Below, piece by piece: positions 25,331 to 37,700 of a stretch of 64,000 bases of DNA. Within the stretch, counting starts at the first letter, position 1; every line of letters starts with the position of its first letter. The notes below the pieces were generated by a model. That model searched no databases and was not told the origin of the DNA. It was given only the letters and a program-made list of their open reading frames with translations. The stretch is from Stichopus chloronotus. Taxonomy: Eukaryota > Echinodermata > Holothuroidea > Aspidochirotida > Stichopodidae. The stretch covers positions 9,369,575 through 9,433,574 of the forward strand of contig CM037832.1 in assembly GCA_021234535.1 (NCBI GenBank). Reading direction: 5' to 3'. Made by a program: the position numbers and the translations under genes.

Positions 25331-26075
25331 ATTTTACATTCTATTTCAGTGCGGCATCGGAAAAGTAAATGTGGAAGCACTTTCGTCGAGACCGCTAGAA
25401 CCGCGATATGAAATGGGAGTTGAGACCCAAGATTTGACCAACACGCGTACGTACACAGAGATACACCAGTATGATGACTTGGGTGTATGTTGACGTCTTA
25501 CAAGACACTTCATCCCACTATTTTCGCTGATCTTCATCAAATATATTAATATGCTGCTTTTAAGAAACACCAAAAATGAAAGTGAGCACATCGAAAAGGT
25601 TTTGGCTAACGTAGTTAGGCTAAGTAGATCATAGGCCTAAACTGATCAACTGATCTGACGTTAGATCTGACCTAGCTTAGGGTACTGTAAATGTTAGGCT
25701 GAGGCTGACGTTAGGCCTAACTTGGTACCACCACCAGTAGTACGGGCGCTGTACAGCTCTAGACAACTGTAGACCTACAGTAACGAAACCTCACTGAGTG
25801 TTACTGTTAGGCCTTATCAACTGGCCTGTGTTAAGTGAACTAACGTTAACCTATATATGTGCTAACTTATTCGAGTTACTGGCAATACTTATCAAGCTCA
25901 ATATAGAATGGATGTATAAAACTTCCAGTTCCAGGCTCGAAGTAAGCGCTGGCCCGAGGTCAGTGATTTCATCTTCGGAATAGTTAAACTACTGACAACT
26001 AGTCCTCAGGGCCACTTGAATTTTGGCACAGTACATACAGGGTTGGAAAACCTTGCGAACCTTCCGAACCTGTTT

Positions 26076-26103
26076 GCGGGAAATTGGCGACGCTCGCGGG
26101 AAA
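26076..26103 (-). promoter_or_regulatory. Paired E2F-type sites (TTTCCCGC twice)
   Basis: gcgggaaa occurs at 26076-26083 and 26096-26103, exactly 20 bp apart, within a locally CpG-rich patch. TTTCCCGC is a classical E2F site and DNA-repair genes are often E2F targets, so a role for NBN is possible. Chance or repeat origin is not excluded. Confidence 0.3.
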
Positions 26104-27508
26104 TCCTGCGTGTCGGGACACATTTTTTTTTTTAATAAAAAAGGGGGAAACAACCAGGAAATCTTCAGAAAAACAAAATAAATGAGGGAGAACAGGGAAA
26201 ATGCTGTTAGACAAATGTTTACAAGAAACTCTGTTGATCGCTGTTGCTTACGATACTCACATAGGCAAATAGTGCATGTTACTTCTATGCCAATAAACCA
26301 CGATGTCCAGTAGGCTATGTCCCCAACGACCACGCAAGTAACCAGAAATTATCGCCAGTTTGCTTTTAGGCACACTTCAGCCGCCCTACGTACCCTATGA
26401 ATCCTAGTGCCCCGGCCCCAGGATGATTCGCGCAGAGCTCGTGCACAATTTCATCTCCTTCGGTTTTAGTGTTTTGTAGTAGTTTTGTATGTGTGTGAAG
26501 TTTGGCATTGTGTGGAGTTTGGTGTATGTACTTTACCTACAAGTAAAGACCTACCGGTGTGGAAAGTTTGCTAAGCGGGAGAATAAATCCCCCACGCAAA
26601 GATGCCAGCCTTATTGAGCAGCCACGCAAAAAGGATACAGATCCCCCATGCAAGCTTTCCAATCTGGTAGACCAATACTGATGATTGATGGTTAACCTAG
26701 CCTTCTAGGCATAAGTTGGCCAACAGTTTGCTTGTTCTGCAGTCTGGACTAGGCCTAGCTCACTTGTCATCCTAGTGTTAAGGTTACAATAAACATAGCT
26801 CTAATATATGTAATAAGACTAGGTAAGAGAGATTGCCGACCACCATGCAGATTTAAACAAACTAGGCGTACTCATTATTTCTTGCCCCATTCTTAACTTT
26901 ACCTTACCAACCCAAGAATTTTCCAATAGTCTTTCATGATGGGCCAAACTGGAAAACTTGCATGGGGGATTTGTTTCCTGCTGTAAAGAGTTATGTACAC
27001 AGCTCAATTTGCGATGTTTGCACGGATGCATCACAGACTTACAAACATGGCTGGTAAAAGTGTAAATTTCCCAGCAGACTTATTAAGATGTAGGCACAGA
27101 CGGATTTTGTTGCAGACCTAACAGTAACATAGTGCAGAGAGCATCACCTGTTGCAAACCGATCGTCATATCAGTGTGGGGTCTAGAGGCCCCCCCTAAAT
27201 GCTCTTTGTGGGAAGTTAGGGCGAAACCTCCGGAAGCTAAGCAATTTTAACGTTTTTGAAATCTGTGCCTAATTCCAACTTTCAAAGTTGAAAAATGTTC
27301 CAATTTTCCTCTGTTTGTTGTATCTTTTTGTAAGCGTTAGTACTCTATGATTGTTGGAATCCCGCTGGTCGGAATAAATGAGCGTTTGACGAGCAGTTCT
27401 ACTATTACCGAACCATAGAAGGGGTAGTCAGTGTTTTCATTGATTCATAAAACAAGGAATTTGGTAGTTTCTTCTGGTACCCATCGGGTATCCAAGTACG
27501 TACCGACC

Positions 27509-27519
27509 AATATGGCGGC
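27509..27519 (+). promoter_or_regulatory. YY1-type motif AANATGGCGGC, candidate NBN core promoter
   Basis: aatatggcggc matches the YY1 consensus exactly. In animal promoters this motif usually sits just downstream of the transcription start of housekeeping genes. It lies 1.2 kb before NBN exon 2, in a CpG-richer stretch. The ATG inside it opens a frame ending in TAG with no good phase-1 donor, so it is not adopted as the NBN start. Confidence 0.4.
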
Positions 27520-28681
27520 TTTATTGTTTACACTGGTATTTCCGCAGTACAAGATACTGTATCACATTTGTGTGGAGGAATCTTATTGGTACACTGCATA
27601 CACTTGCTCACACCTTCTCATGAATAGGACGACCTATTTTCCACGAAAAAAGGAAAATTCCATTTTGAGCTTTTGCTGTGTATCGTAGGTGAAATTTGGT
27701 GATCTGACAAAGTGTGTTCACACAGCGGTTGTGTCATTTTTTCACTTTTTGAAGGAATCGGGTGGTAATTTTGGATCCAGGTCATAAAATACCATTCTGA
27801 TACCCTGGTTGCCTTTGGAAACACTAGTTGTAGTGTCCCTTCGGGACTTAAAACTCCATCTGGAAGTGCAGTGTCGCATAGCTTCGACCGTTATTATTCA
27901 AATGACCCTAAGTACTTTCAGCAAATGTATGTATTATTCCGTTACATAATTGATGAATGAAAAGATGCAGCTTTTAAAACATGAAGGAAACTGAAGATAC
28001 TATGCTATTGGCACCTGCAAACATGTTGTTGGTCTCCAGTCTTTTGGATTTACAGTGCACAGTTGAGTACACTATGCACTGTATGTAATGTAACCCATGC
28101 TGTACGGAACAAGACACGTTCGTTCATGCAGCACAATGCTACAGAAAACAACCAGTTTCAGCCAGTTCTTCTAGCTCCGTAGCCTCAAGTATGGTATTCC
28201 ATCCAACCACAATGCAGTAACCAATCATGTTGCACTGACTTTGATATGACTATCCATGTCAAACACTTGTATACCTGAATTGTTTTAGTTTAAGTCCAGG
28301 GGAGTGACAAACTTTACCATAACACTGAAATACCCAGCTCTGTGTCATTTCTACTGATAGCCATGATACTTTTAGCCTGGCTGTTGAAGCCTTTGGTGTA
28401 TTGCAAACAAGCATTCTAGTTCTGACTATGTTTTTCCCCTTTCCAAAGAACTACGTCACTATCTTCTGTGCAGTGTCCTGAATGTTGACATTGTTAACAT
28501 TCACAGGTCTGATTATCTGATACAACTTTCATACTGTAGTTTTGAACTATTTATAGTGCCTCTCCAATTTTGATCGCATTACAAATTTGGAAAAATTCTG
28601 TTATATATGCCCAACAAAGTGTTGACTTAAGGTCAAGTGCTATATGAACTTATGATTTTCTTCCCCTGACTTTTTTTGCAG

Positions 28682-28732
28682 CGATTATTTATTTGATTGT
28701 GAAAGATGGAGGCTACTCGGTTGGAAGAAAAG
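28682..28732 (+). CDS. NBN: NBN exon 2: FHA domain, first part
   Basis: 51 nt after a strong ctttttttgcag acceptor. It starts with two bases of a split codon, then IIYLIVKDGGYSVGRK, and ends in phase 1 at gtaata. This corresponds to the strand and GR loop at the start of the human FHA domain. Confidence 0.9.
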
Positions 28733-31700
28733 GTAATAAACTCTCATACTGTAGATAGAAATAGTAGGCCTATCGTTCAAAAAGTTGCTTGGGAAGCACA
28801 GTGTGGTATTAAGTCGTACAACGGTATAAAACTGTTACAGTACCAGCACGTGTGAATTATATTTTGCCTTTCTAAATGATCCGCTCTGCCCGTGCATGTT
28901 TATAACAGTAGTCTACAGTCAATATGCAAAGGATGTTCAATTCCCAAAGATAGGCCATAAGTATTGTAAATTATGTCCTGTTTGTGGCATGAATGAGCCA
29001 ATGTCCTAAGTCTAAACTTTCCGTTGCTGTTGTACAGCGTATCGACATTTTGAAAATGTGTGAGGTATCACATGCACCGTCAATACTACGAGATATGTAC
29101 AGGTGCATGTTTGAGGTCACAAATCAAGTAATTTTGCAACAGCATGGTGACTTGTGAGTGAATAAAATGTATGTTCATAAATACTCCATATTTTCTTGGA
29201 TGTGAGTTTATTGTACTACCGAATGGGGTCTTATTGTTTGGAAAACTACATTTGAAGTATCAGGATTATCTGGGAGGCTGTACAACGGTTTTCCTTGAAG
29301 AGACACAATGTAAAGAGTTAACAAAAGAAATACTGACACTTTGGAACACTCAGTGTTATCTGTTTTGCATTTTCATCTAACTTTGAAAAGTCGCATCTCA
29401 AAAACTGTAACAGATACAAACAGAATTCCAACAGATGGTCATTCAGAGTTTCACACTGCAACTTCAGAATGAAGCCAGCTCTTTTTTAGATGAATGTCAC
29501 ATGGCCTTTATCAAACCATATTCAATTGAGTTTTAGCGACAGAATGAGTTGCTTTAACTTTTCTTTCATAATTTTGTCATCAAGATGGAAGTTTATCAGT
29601 CCGTTGTAATATATCAGACTAATGTTTGTATTGGTCTAACTTCCACAGATTGTGATATCAAGATAGAAGGGGATCAATCGATCAGCCGTAAACATGCGCT
29701 CCTGACTGTACAGCACCCATTGGGTAATCTAGTAAGTGTTCAGTACAAAATGTTAAGGTGTAAGAAAGTCACATTGTTACATGCCACTGTAGTTGATTGT
29801 AAGTAATTTTAATTGGGGCTTGATTTGGAACTTTCAAAATGACTAAAATTGTAATGTGGATTCTCTATAATACATACCCCCCATACCCCCACCCATAAAC
29901 AAGAAGGGAAATTGAAATTGTGAACCATTTAGAAGACTCAAAGTCCGTCATTAGTGCATTTCTCAGTTAAAAATATATTTGAATGAGGAATATGTTTATA
30001 TCTGATCAACATGTCTCTTTTCCTCTGAAATGCTATCATGACTTCATTCATATTTTTATGCTTTCTGCTCTGATTGTATGCTTGAGAATATAACTCTCTC
30101 AGACCTTTATAACAGGCTGTCAAGTGACTACCAGTGCAATATACTGCAATGAAAATGTTGTGTCTTTGTTGGACGGACCAAGGGGGGGCTCCCAACAGAG
30201 TCTCCGCTTCTGCTTCAGTGGGACCCTAAGCTAGTGAGAAACATGTATGCACAAGCACAAAAATAAGAGTGGTCACCCTTTAGTCCTATTTGCATGTGCA
30301 GCCTATCTCTCTGTAGAAACTTGAACTAAGCCCCTGTAACATGCGCAGCAAACTGAAAATTCTAACACTGTACGCTTGAGTGGACTTCCACTCTTTGTTT
30401 ACAAAAGCAACTATTCCAAGTATGCACCAGACCCGTTAACTAAATCAAGATGGAAATGCCTTGTGCAAATTGGGAGTAGGACTTTACAGTCCTTCACATT
30501 CCACCATAGAAAGAAAGTTCTAGAATTTAAGTTGATCAGAATTCCGTCACACCACAATCAGGAGAGTTTTACCGTTTAAGTTAGATTTTAGTCACAATAC
30601 CTTTTCCACTACCTTTTCCCACTGAGGTTGGGTAAGGTTGTGTAACGAAGGATCGATGATTGCTATCAACATAAGTGAGAATTGATGCAACTTTTGCCTG
30701 AGAGCCTACAAAATCCCAAATCTTGCCCTGCCTTCTCATCTTCGATAACTGCAATTTGCCAAGTTGTTTTGGATATGTGAATGATACATGATTGCACAGA
30801 TCTTTCCTAACCTCCACACGACAGCCTGCCATAACGATGGACAGTATATACAACTTGGTAAAGTGTATCATGATGGCAGTATGGAACCTTAAAGATTTTC
30901 TAAAGCTTAGAACAGAACCCTTTTCAAATTTTCATGCATGAGAGATTGTGAAGTTGATTTCATGTGCAGAAGTGTTCACCTCCTTATGTGGTTCATGTTG
31001 ATAACTGGAATCTGCTGGGTAGCTCCTTCAAGTTGTGCATCACGTTTGAGACAATTATCATTCAGCTGTGGAATAACCCCCCCCCCCCCGTAAACATATA
31101 AAAATATAAAACATGAAATTGCAATCGTTAAAATTTCCCCTTGTACTGGCCCCAAAGTTTTCAAACTTCCTTGTGGCAGTTGGACATCTGGCCCATGGAT
31201 ACAATGTAGCATATGTACCTGTGTCAAGGTAAAAACTTCAATGTTAGTGATATCACCGGGTCAGAGGTCCGACGAGCGGTAAGATTTTTGTTCACGGCTT
31301 ATCATTGTCTACTGTCTTGTCCTAAAGTGATTAACATTTACAGTGCTGCATTGGGTACAGACACAGATGTTCTTTCCAATCAATCTCATATCCTATTTCA
31401 TGTCACTGCACACAAACAGAACCATCCAGATCGGTTGCCGTCACTTCAATTGAAGGACAGCTCTAAGTATGGAACTTTGGTGAACTGGAAAAAGATGGCT
31501 CAGGGTGGAAATGTCAACCTGAAACCTGGAGATAATGTTATCTTTGGTGCTCTCAGCTCTAACTCCTGGAGGTTAGCAAAAGTAGAGATAATTGTAATGC
31601 AAGTTACATTGTTATCTTTTCTGTGGCATTGATCAATTGCTCGCTTAACATTAGAGTTATGTGGTCATGTATCACATATTTGCAGTGGGTTATCTGTGTT

Positions 31701-34700
31701 ATTAAAGTAGGGGGATTGCAGTTATTGGTACATTCCTAAACTTCAATTTGATGAAAAAAGAATGCTTGGTAGTTTGAAGTCCCTCTGTAAAAGGGATCTT
31801 TGTGGATTTTTGATTTGCAATGGTGATGTTGTGTGTGTAGCAGGGTGTGTGTTAGTGTGTGTGTATGTGTGGGATGCGTTGCTTGTTTACATGATAACTT
31901 GAGAAATATAACTTGGGACCTCATACTTGGCATGTAAATTGCCCTTATTGAGCAGATGATCCCCATTGTGTTGGTGGCGGTCAAAGGTCATCTAGGTTCA
32001 CCAGGGATTGAAGTCTGACAACATTGTTTACACAATATCTCATGGTATGAAAGTTAGATAGAAAGATAGATTTCATAGTTGTATGAGTGTATAATAGTAA
32101 GAAGAACCCTATTGTTTTTGGTAGTGGTCAGAGGTCATCCAGGGTCACCAGTGGTCAGCACCTGAAAAACTTGTTTGCACGGCATCTCACAGTTGGAAGG
32201 TTGAATAGTTTCAAAGCTGGTATGTGGATGTGTCATAGTAAGAGGAATCTTATTGTATATTATAGAGGTCATCTGGGGACACCAGGGGTCTAATTGTGAA
32301 AACCTTGTTGACGCAACCTCAAGGTAGGAAGCTTGGATAGATTTTGCAGTTGGTATGTGGATGTGTTATTTTTGTCACGGGTAGAAAAAAAGAACCCTAT
32401 TGTCTTTGGTAGAGGTCGATGGTCATCTGGGGTCACCATGGGTTGAAGTTTGAAAACATTGTTTATGCAATATATCAAGGTAGAAAAGTCAAATAGATTT
32501 TAGAGTTTATGTGTGGATCTGTGACAGTGAGAAGGACCTTAGTCTTTTTGTTGGAGGTCAAAGGTCATCTGGGGTCACCAGGGATCAATGTCTGTAAAGT
32601 TTATGTACATAATGTCTCAAGGTAGGAAGCTTGGATGGACTTCATCCGTAGCTCATGTGAATGATTTGTGATAAAAAAGAAAAAGCATTTGCAGTATTGT
32701 GTTTGGTCGAGGTCAAAAGTCACACATCAATTTTCAAACCACAGTGCTTAAAAAATAATCAAGGAATCACAACGCCTTTTAGCTTCCTGGTTTCTGTAAT
32801 GTTAAACTGTTAAACCCTAATTACTTTGCTTATACCCTACTGATATTTGGAGACCATTTGAGCCTTTCTTGGCTGTTTTGAAAAAGTCTCCTAGAGTGAC
32901 ATTTATGCTTACAGCTGATCGGTCAACAAGTGTTCTGTAATGCAAGAAATTTAACCACGTGTCTTTTTGCAAGTTACGGTATTTATATGCTGTTGCTTCA
33001 CTTCCCAAGATATACACTGTTGATGATCTACCTTCACTTGAAATGTGCATTTTAATGTCAGAACCATTCTTGTCAACATATTTGGGTTTTTTTTTTATTA
33101 ATATCATACAGTGTGGAGTATGATCCATTGGTTGTGGCGTGCTCTGGGCTGACAGGGAAAGAGAAGAATGAGCTCAAGAAGAAGGTTTCCCAGCTCGGTG
33201 GCCATTTTGTATCTGAATGGACCAAAGACTGCACCCTCCTAGTCATGAGAGAGATTAATGTGACAGCAAAGGTAACATTCTTGACCAACTTGGATAATCA
33301 TTTCTTCTGTATAAGTTGCTACTTTTGTCTCGTATTCTCTTCACTTTCAGGTGAAAGTCACAGTTTGATAATTACATGTGACGGTGTGGAAGGCTCAGTT
33401 TTAGTCATTTTTACATTGGAGAAAATCATCCATAACGTTAGTGGAAAAAGAGTTTTTCTCTCACTGTCACACAATTCCAATTTTAAAGATTACACTGTGA
33501 TGAGACTAAAAAAAAAACAGGTCAACACTGAATTTTTATTTAATAATCACATTATTCTGCAGAAATTTGGAAAATGTCAGCATAGTTCTTCAATTGTCAT
33601 TTACAGCTATTGTTTTTACTCATTTCATGTGTTTGTCTAGTCATGCACTTTATCACAAATGGTTGACTTATGATCAGGGTCGTGTTTTTGTGATAACTTT
33701 GGGTCACATCAAGTCAGTAATTAGAGACCTTTAATCACACAAATGTAATTAAAATGCAACTGATAATGATCTACTAGATGTGTCAACCTTATAGTCTGGT
33801 TGGTCACACCCGGGTTGAATGGGCACCTTCCATAATCACTGCTAGTCGCCGTCGTTGCGTAGTGACAAATCCGCTATCTGGTGTGACTGTGCATCAAACA
33901 GTCCCCAGCCTTGACCTCAGCTTTCAGTGCAACCTGAAGATTTGCTGGTACACCAGCAAATCTGTGTGTTGATAGTCCATCGTGAGTAGATGATCCTTAT
34001 TGTTTTTCATGGCGGTTAAAGGTCATTTGAGGTCACCAGAGCTTGAAGTATGAAAACCAGTCGAAGGGACGTATCTCAGTAATAGAATGTTGCTGAAACT
34101 TCAAAGTGTTGTCGTTGGTAGCACTTAATAAGTAGATAATGTCTGTCATTTTTTGTGGAGGTCAAACATCAAATGAGGTCAGTAGAAGACATAGTTTTAA
34201 AACCATGTAAACAGAGAATCTCTAGGTGGGAAAGATGCTTGAACTTCAAAGGTGTTGTGTTGGTAGTCCACTGTAAGTAGATGACATCTATCATTTTTCA
34301 TGGAGGCTAAAGGTCATCTGAGGTCTCTAGAGGTTAAAGTATGAAAACATGATCTCCCAGTAACTGAATGTAACTAGCACTTCAAACTATAAAAATTGGT
34401 AGCAGTTGATTAGTAGATGATCTCTGTTATTTGAATTGCCCCATGGGAGACTGAGGAAATCATGTTTTCTTGTTTAGTCAAATGTTAAAATCAGTTAATG
34501 ATATTACAGATGTGTAGTCATAGCAAAAGCCAACAGTTGTGGACGTTCTTGTTAAACAATTGTGTAATATTTTGGGGAAGTCAAGTGTCAGATCTTGTCA
34601 TCACTGAAATGTACTACCATGGATCATTCCCATCTGCTCCTGTCTCCTTTCTTCCTTGCCAAGAATTAGATGTTTAATTTCAGATAAATGTTGCTAAATC

Positions 34701-37700
34701 GAATTTGGTCTCATTTTCTTCAACAGGCTATTAAAAGCCCTATTTTTTTTATCCCTCTCAAATCAATCATTTAATATCACTTAGCATAGCTTTAAATTTA
34801 TCAGCTCCTCATTTGCCAGCAACTCCCTGTCAAGATTAGTAAAGTACTTTGTTTTAGTCACCTTTTACAAGGGAACTACACTTCACTACACTAAACAGGG
34901 AAATATTTTTTAGGTTGTCTTTTTCCGACTTTTGACCACACTCTGGTGTCAGGAACTTTCTGTTAACTTTACTTCTTTGGTTTAGAAACAGATATATCAT
35001 TAGCCCAATTTTAATATGTGGCTGAATACATTGGTGGTTCACATTCTCGTGTTCTGCTTTTTGTTTTGCTACGTGGCTCTCCTTCTCCCATGGTCGCTTT
35101 TGTTTAAAGTGCTTGTTTACGTGTGTTTCGAGAAAAGGGAGATATTGGCAAAGAATCACAAAGTCTTTGACTTTCTGGTTTTTTTGTTACGATTGTCATT
35201 TGGTAATGTAGAAACTCTACAGGACAAAGGTATCTGTGTCTGCATATTTAAAGGGCTAAAGAGACTTTTACAGGAACAAGCATCTTTTCCCAAAGATTAT
35301 TCACAAATAAGCTAATTGCTGCCCCTATACATCATTCCCCTGCCCCCTGTGCAATTTCAGTGGAAACATCCTCTGTTGCTAACATTTTTAAAGGCAATTT
35401 CCTACACCAATTAAGATGTCAGTCTTTCATCCAATTCACATCGCTTTGTAATAAGAGCTGGTACCAACGCTCTTTGCAAAGCCCCCATCTACTTGTTCGT
35501 CTCTTCTCTCTCATTTTTTCAGGTCGTCGGAGCCCTGGTGACATGCCATCGTATCGTCACACCTTCCTTTCTTGATGAGCTTTTGGAGTCGGCTTTGGCC
35601 GTCAGAGCCACTCTCCCTGATGCCAGCAGGTGAGGATCTGTTCTCTCCTGGTACAAAAAAATGTTCCAGAATTTTCTTTCTTTTTTTCTCTCTTATTGAA
35701 AAATGAGCTCCATGGTATAGGGGGGGGTAGGAACGATGCTGGTTGACAAAGAACATGAAAAACTTCCAGCCTGTAATGTGTTTGCTTGGTGCCATATTTC
35801 TCCTACTGTAGTGAGATGTGATGTGTTCTAGTCGACAAGTTTAACCTTCTAAAATAAGTGATTTACGTCCACTGATAGAACATTTTGGACATGAAAGATG
35901 TCCGATCAGAATGTAAGACAAACGTTAAGGTGTGAATAATCTGAAAACCTGCCACACTCATAGACATCAGCAGTTGAAATAATCCCTTATTTGGAATAAA
36001 ATTTACTCATTCAAGAGACCCACAACTCTTTTGAAGTTTGATCATTCAAAATGTTTTGATAGAGGTAATTGCAAAGGTAATCATCTAACATGGTGATAGA
36101 TGTAGTCTCTCCCTGGGTAGGCAAGTATGCGTAAAATATTCCTGGTAACATTTCCAAGCCTTCAGATGTAATGTAAGCTTCTCTCATGTGAATCCCTCGG
36201 CAGGTTCTTGCCTCCAGTGGTCGAGAAAGCCATCAATCAAGACAAGTCTCTCTTTGAGCTGAAAACTGAGAGGAAATCCATGCTGCAAGGAAAGACATTT
36301 GTATTCATGAGCGAAAAGCAGGTACTAAAAATAAAAAGACAGACACACACTCATTAAGAATGCATAACAAGCAATACCAATTATTAGAAAAACTTTAGCT
36401 GGAAATGTTTTTAGGAGTAATCAAAGTTGGGGGCTTCTAAGTTACTCTTCTTACATCTTGCCATGCTTTTGTACTGATAGGAATGATTTAATATCTACTA
36501 TACATTTTTGCAGACAATGTATTTTACTTGTTTAAGGAGGAGTTAGATTATTGTTGCAAAAATGGCTTCAAATGTGTATTGAAGCTTACTGTAGTTGTCT
36601 GTTGTACAACAGGCAACTCAGTTTGAATTGTGAGTTGAAACTTATCACCCTTACCTTTATCATTAATTGCTTAAATTTGTTGGGAGCTCTTTTGTTTGAG
36701 GTCATGTGAGTTGCCTGTCCACTTGGTTGGTGGAGCGAATCACAGACCCAAAAATTTTCATCTGATAACTTGATTGTTTGACAAGGGTATACATCATTGC
36801 AAGAAAACAAACAGTTCTACTTTGGGGCACTGTTTTATCAATTCTGTTTGAGGGGCTTAAAAATATATTCTCCTGTTGACATAACCAGAACAAGGTATTC
36901 AGCCAATGTAGGCCTTTTTCTTTTCAATTTTAATGTATCTTATTAAATCCCCATTTACCTAATATGCACACCAGTTACCCTTGTGTGTCCTATGTATAGC
37001 AAAAGATTGTGAAAAGTGTATTTGTTTTATTTTTGCACAAATGTTTGTAGCTATGCAGACTGTTGGTTTTTCTCACAGCATTGTTGTATCTTCAATAGAG
37101 TCTGCTGTTTGCAGTATTGTATAATAGATCCACTCTGGAGCCTATGCACAGGGTGTGGAGACCACCGGCAGAGCAGGGACGTCTCTCCGGTCGAGGGTCC
37201 CTTGGTTCTGAAGGGCTAGCATACACTTGGTCGAGCATCACTTGGTTTTGAAGGACAAGCATATAATTTGTTGATACGATACCATCTGCGGACATTCGTC
37301 AGGGTGTTCTGCTGTTAACAGGCCTTAGTTTAGGCCTAATTTGTGTGTGTTTTACTGATCAGTCCAGGCTGACAGTACCCCTGGCATGATGTCACACAAA
37401 AGCCCCCGCCATTGGTGATCATTCAGGTGTTGTTGGAAGAGATCTAATAGTGTGAAAGTGAACATGGTGTCCACATAGCGTATTATTGACACTCACTTTG
37501 AAACATCTTCTGGGTTTTTTACTTGTAGAGCAGAGAATGTCAGCTCACCGATGGTAATGTCCCTCAATGTACCGACCCCATACGTCAGAGAAACAAGATA
37601 CTAAATTTAGTCACTATAAAATCAATGTTCAACACATGATTCCTGTATCGTGCACACCGTGAACCGTCTAATCCTCTCTTACTTTAGATTCCCATGTCAA

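Larger units (their letters stand above)
25331..28681. other. Presumed NBN 5' region
   Basis: More CpG than its surroundings, TAGGCCTA-rich at 25630-25810 and 26750, with the E2F-type pair and the YY1 motif. The first NBN exon is expected here. Candidate starts are discussed in the findings; none is convincing. Confidence 0.5.

Noticed and set aside
27512..27688. Frame starting MAALLFTL as NBN exon 1
   Set aside because: It runs into TAG with no convincing donor in the required phase 1. The ATG is explained by the YY1 motif.
31356..31419. Alternative NBN exon 4 start including TDVLSNQSHILFHV
   Set aside because: The AG sites there are out of phase with the strong CTA/gtaagt donor. The AG at 31418-31419 gives the human-like spacing to SKYGT.
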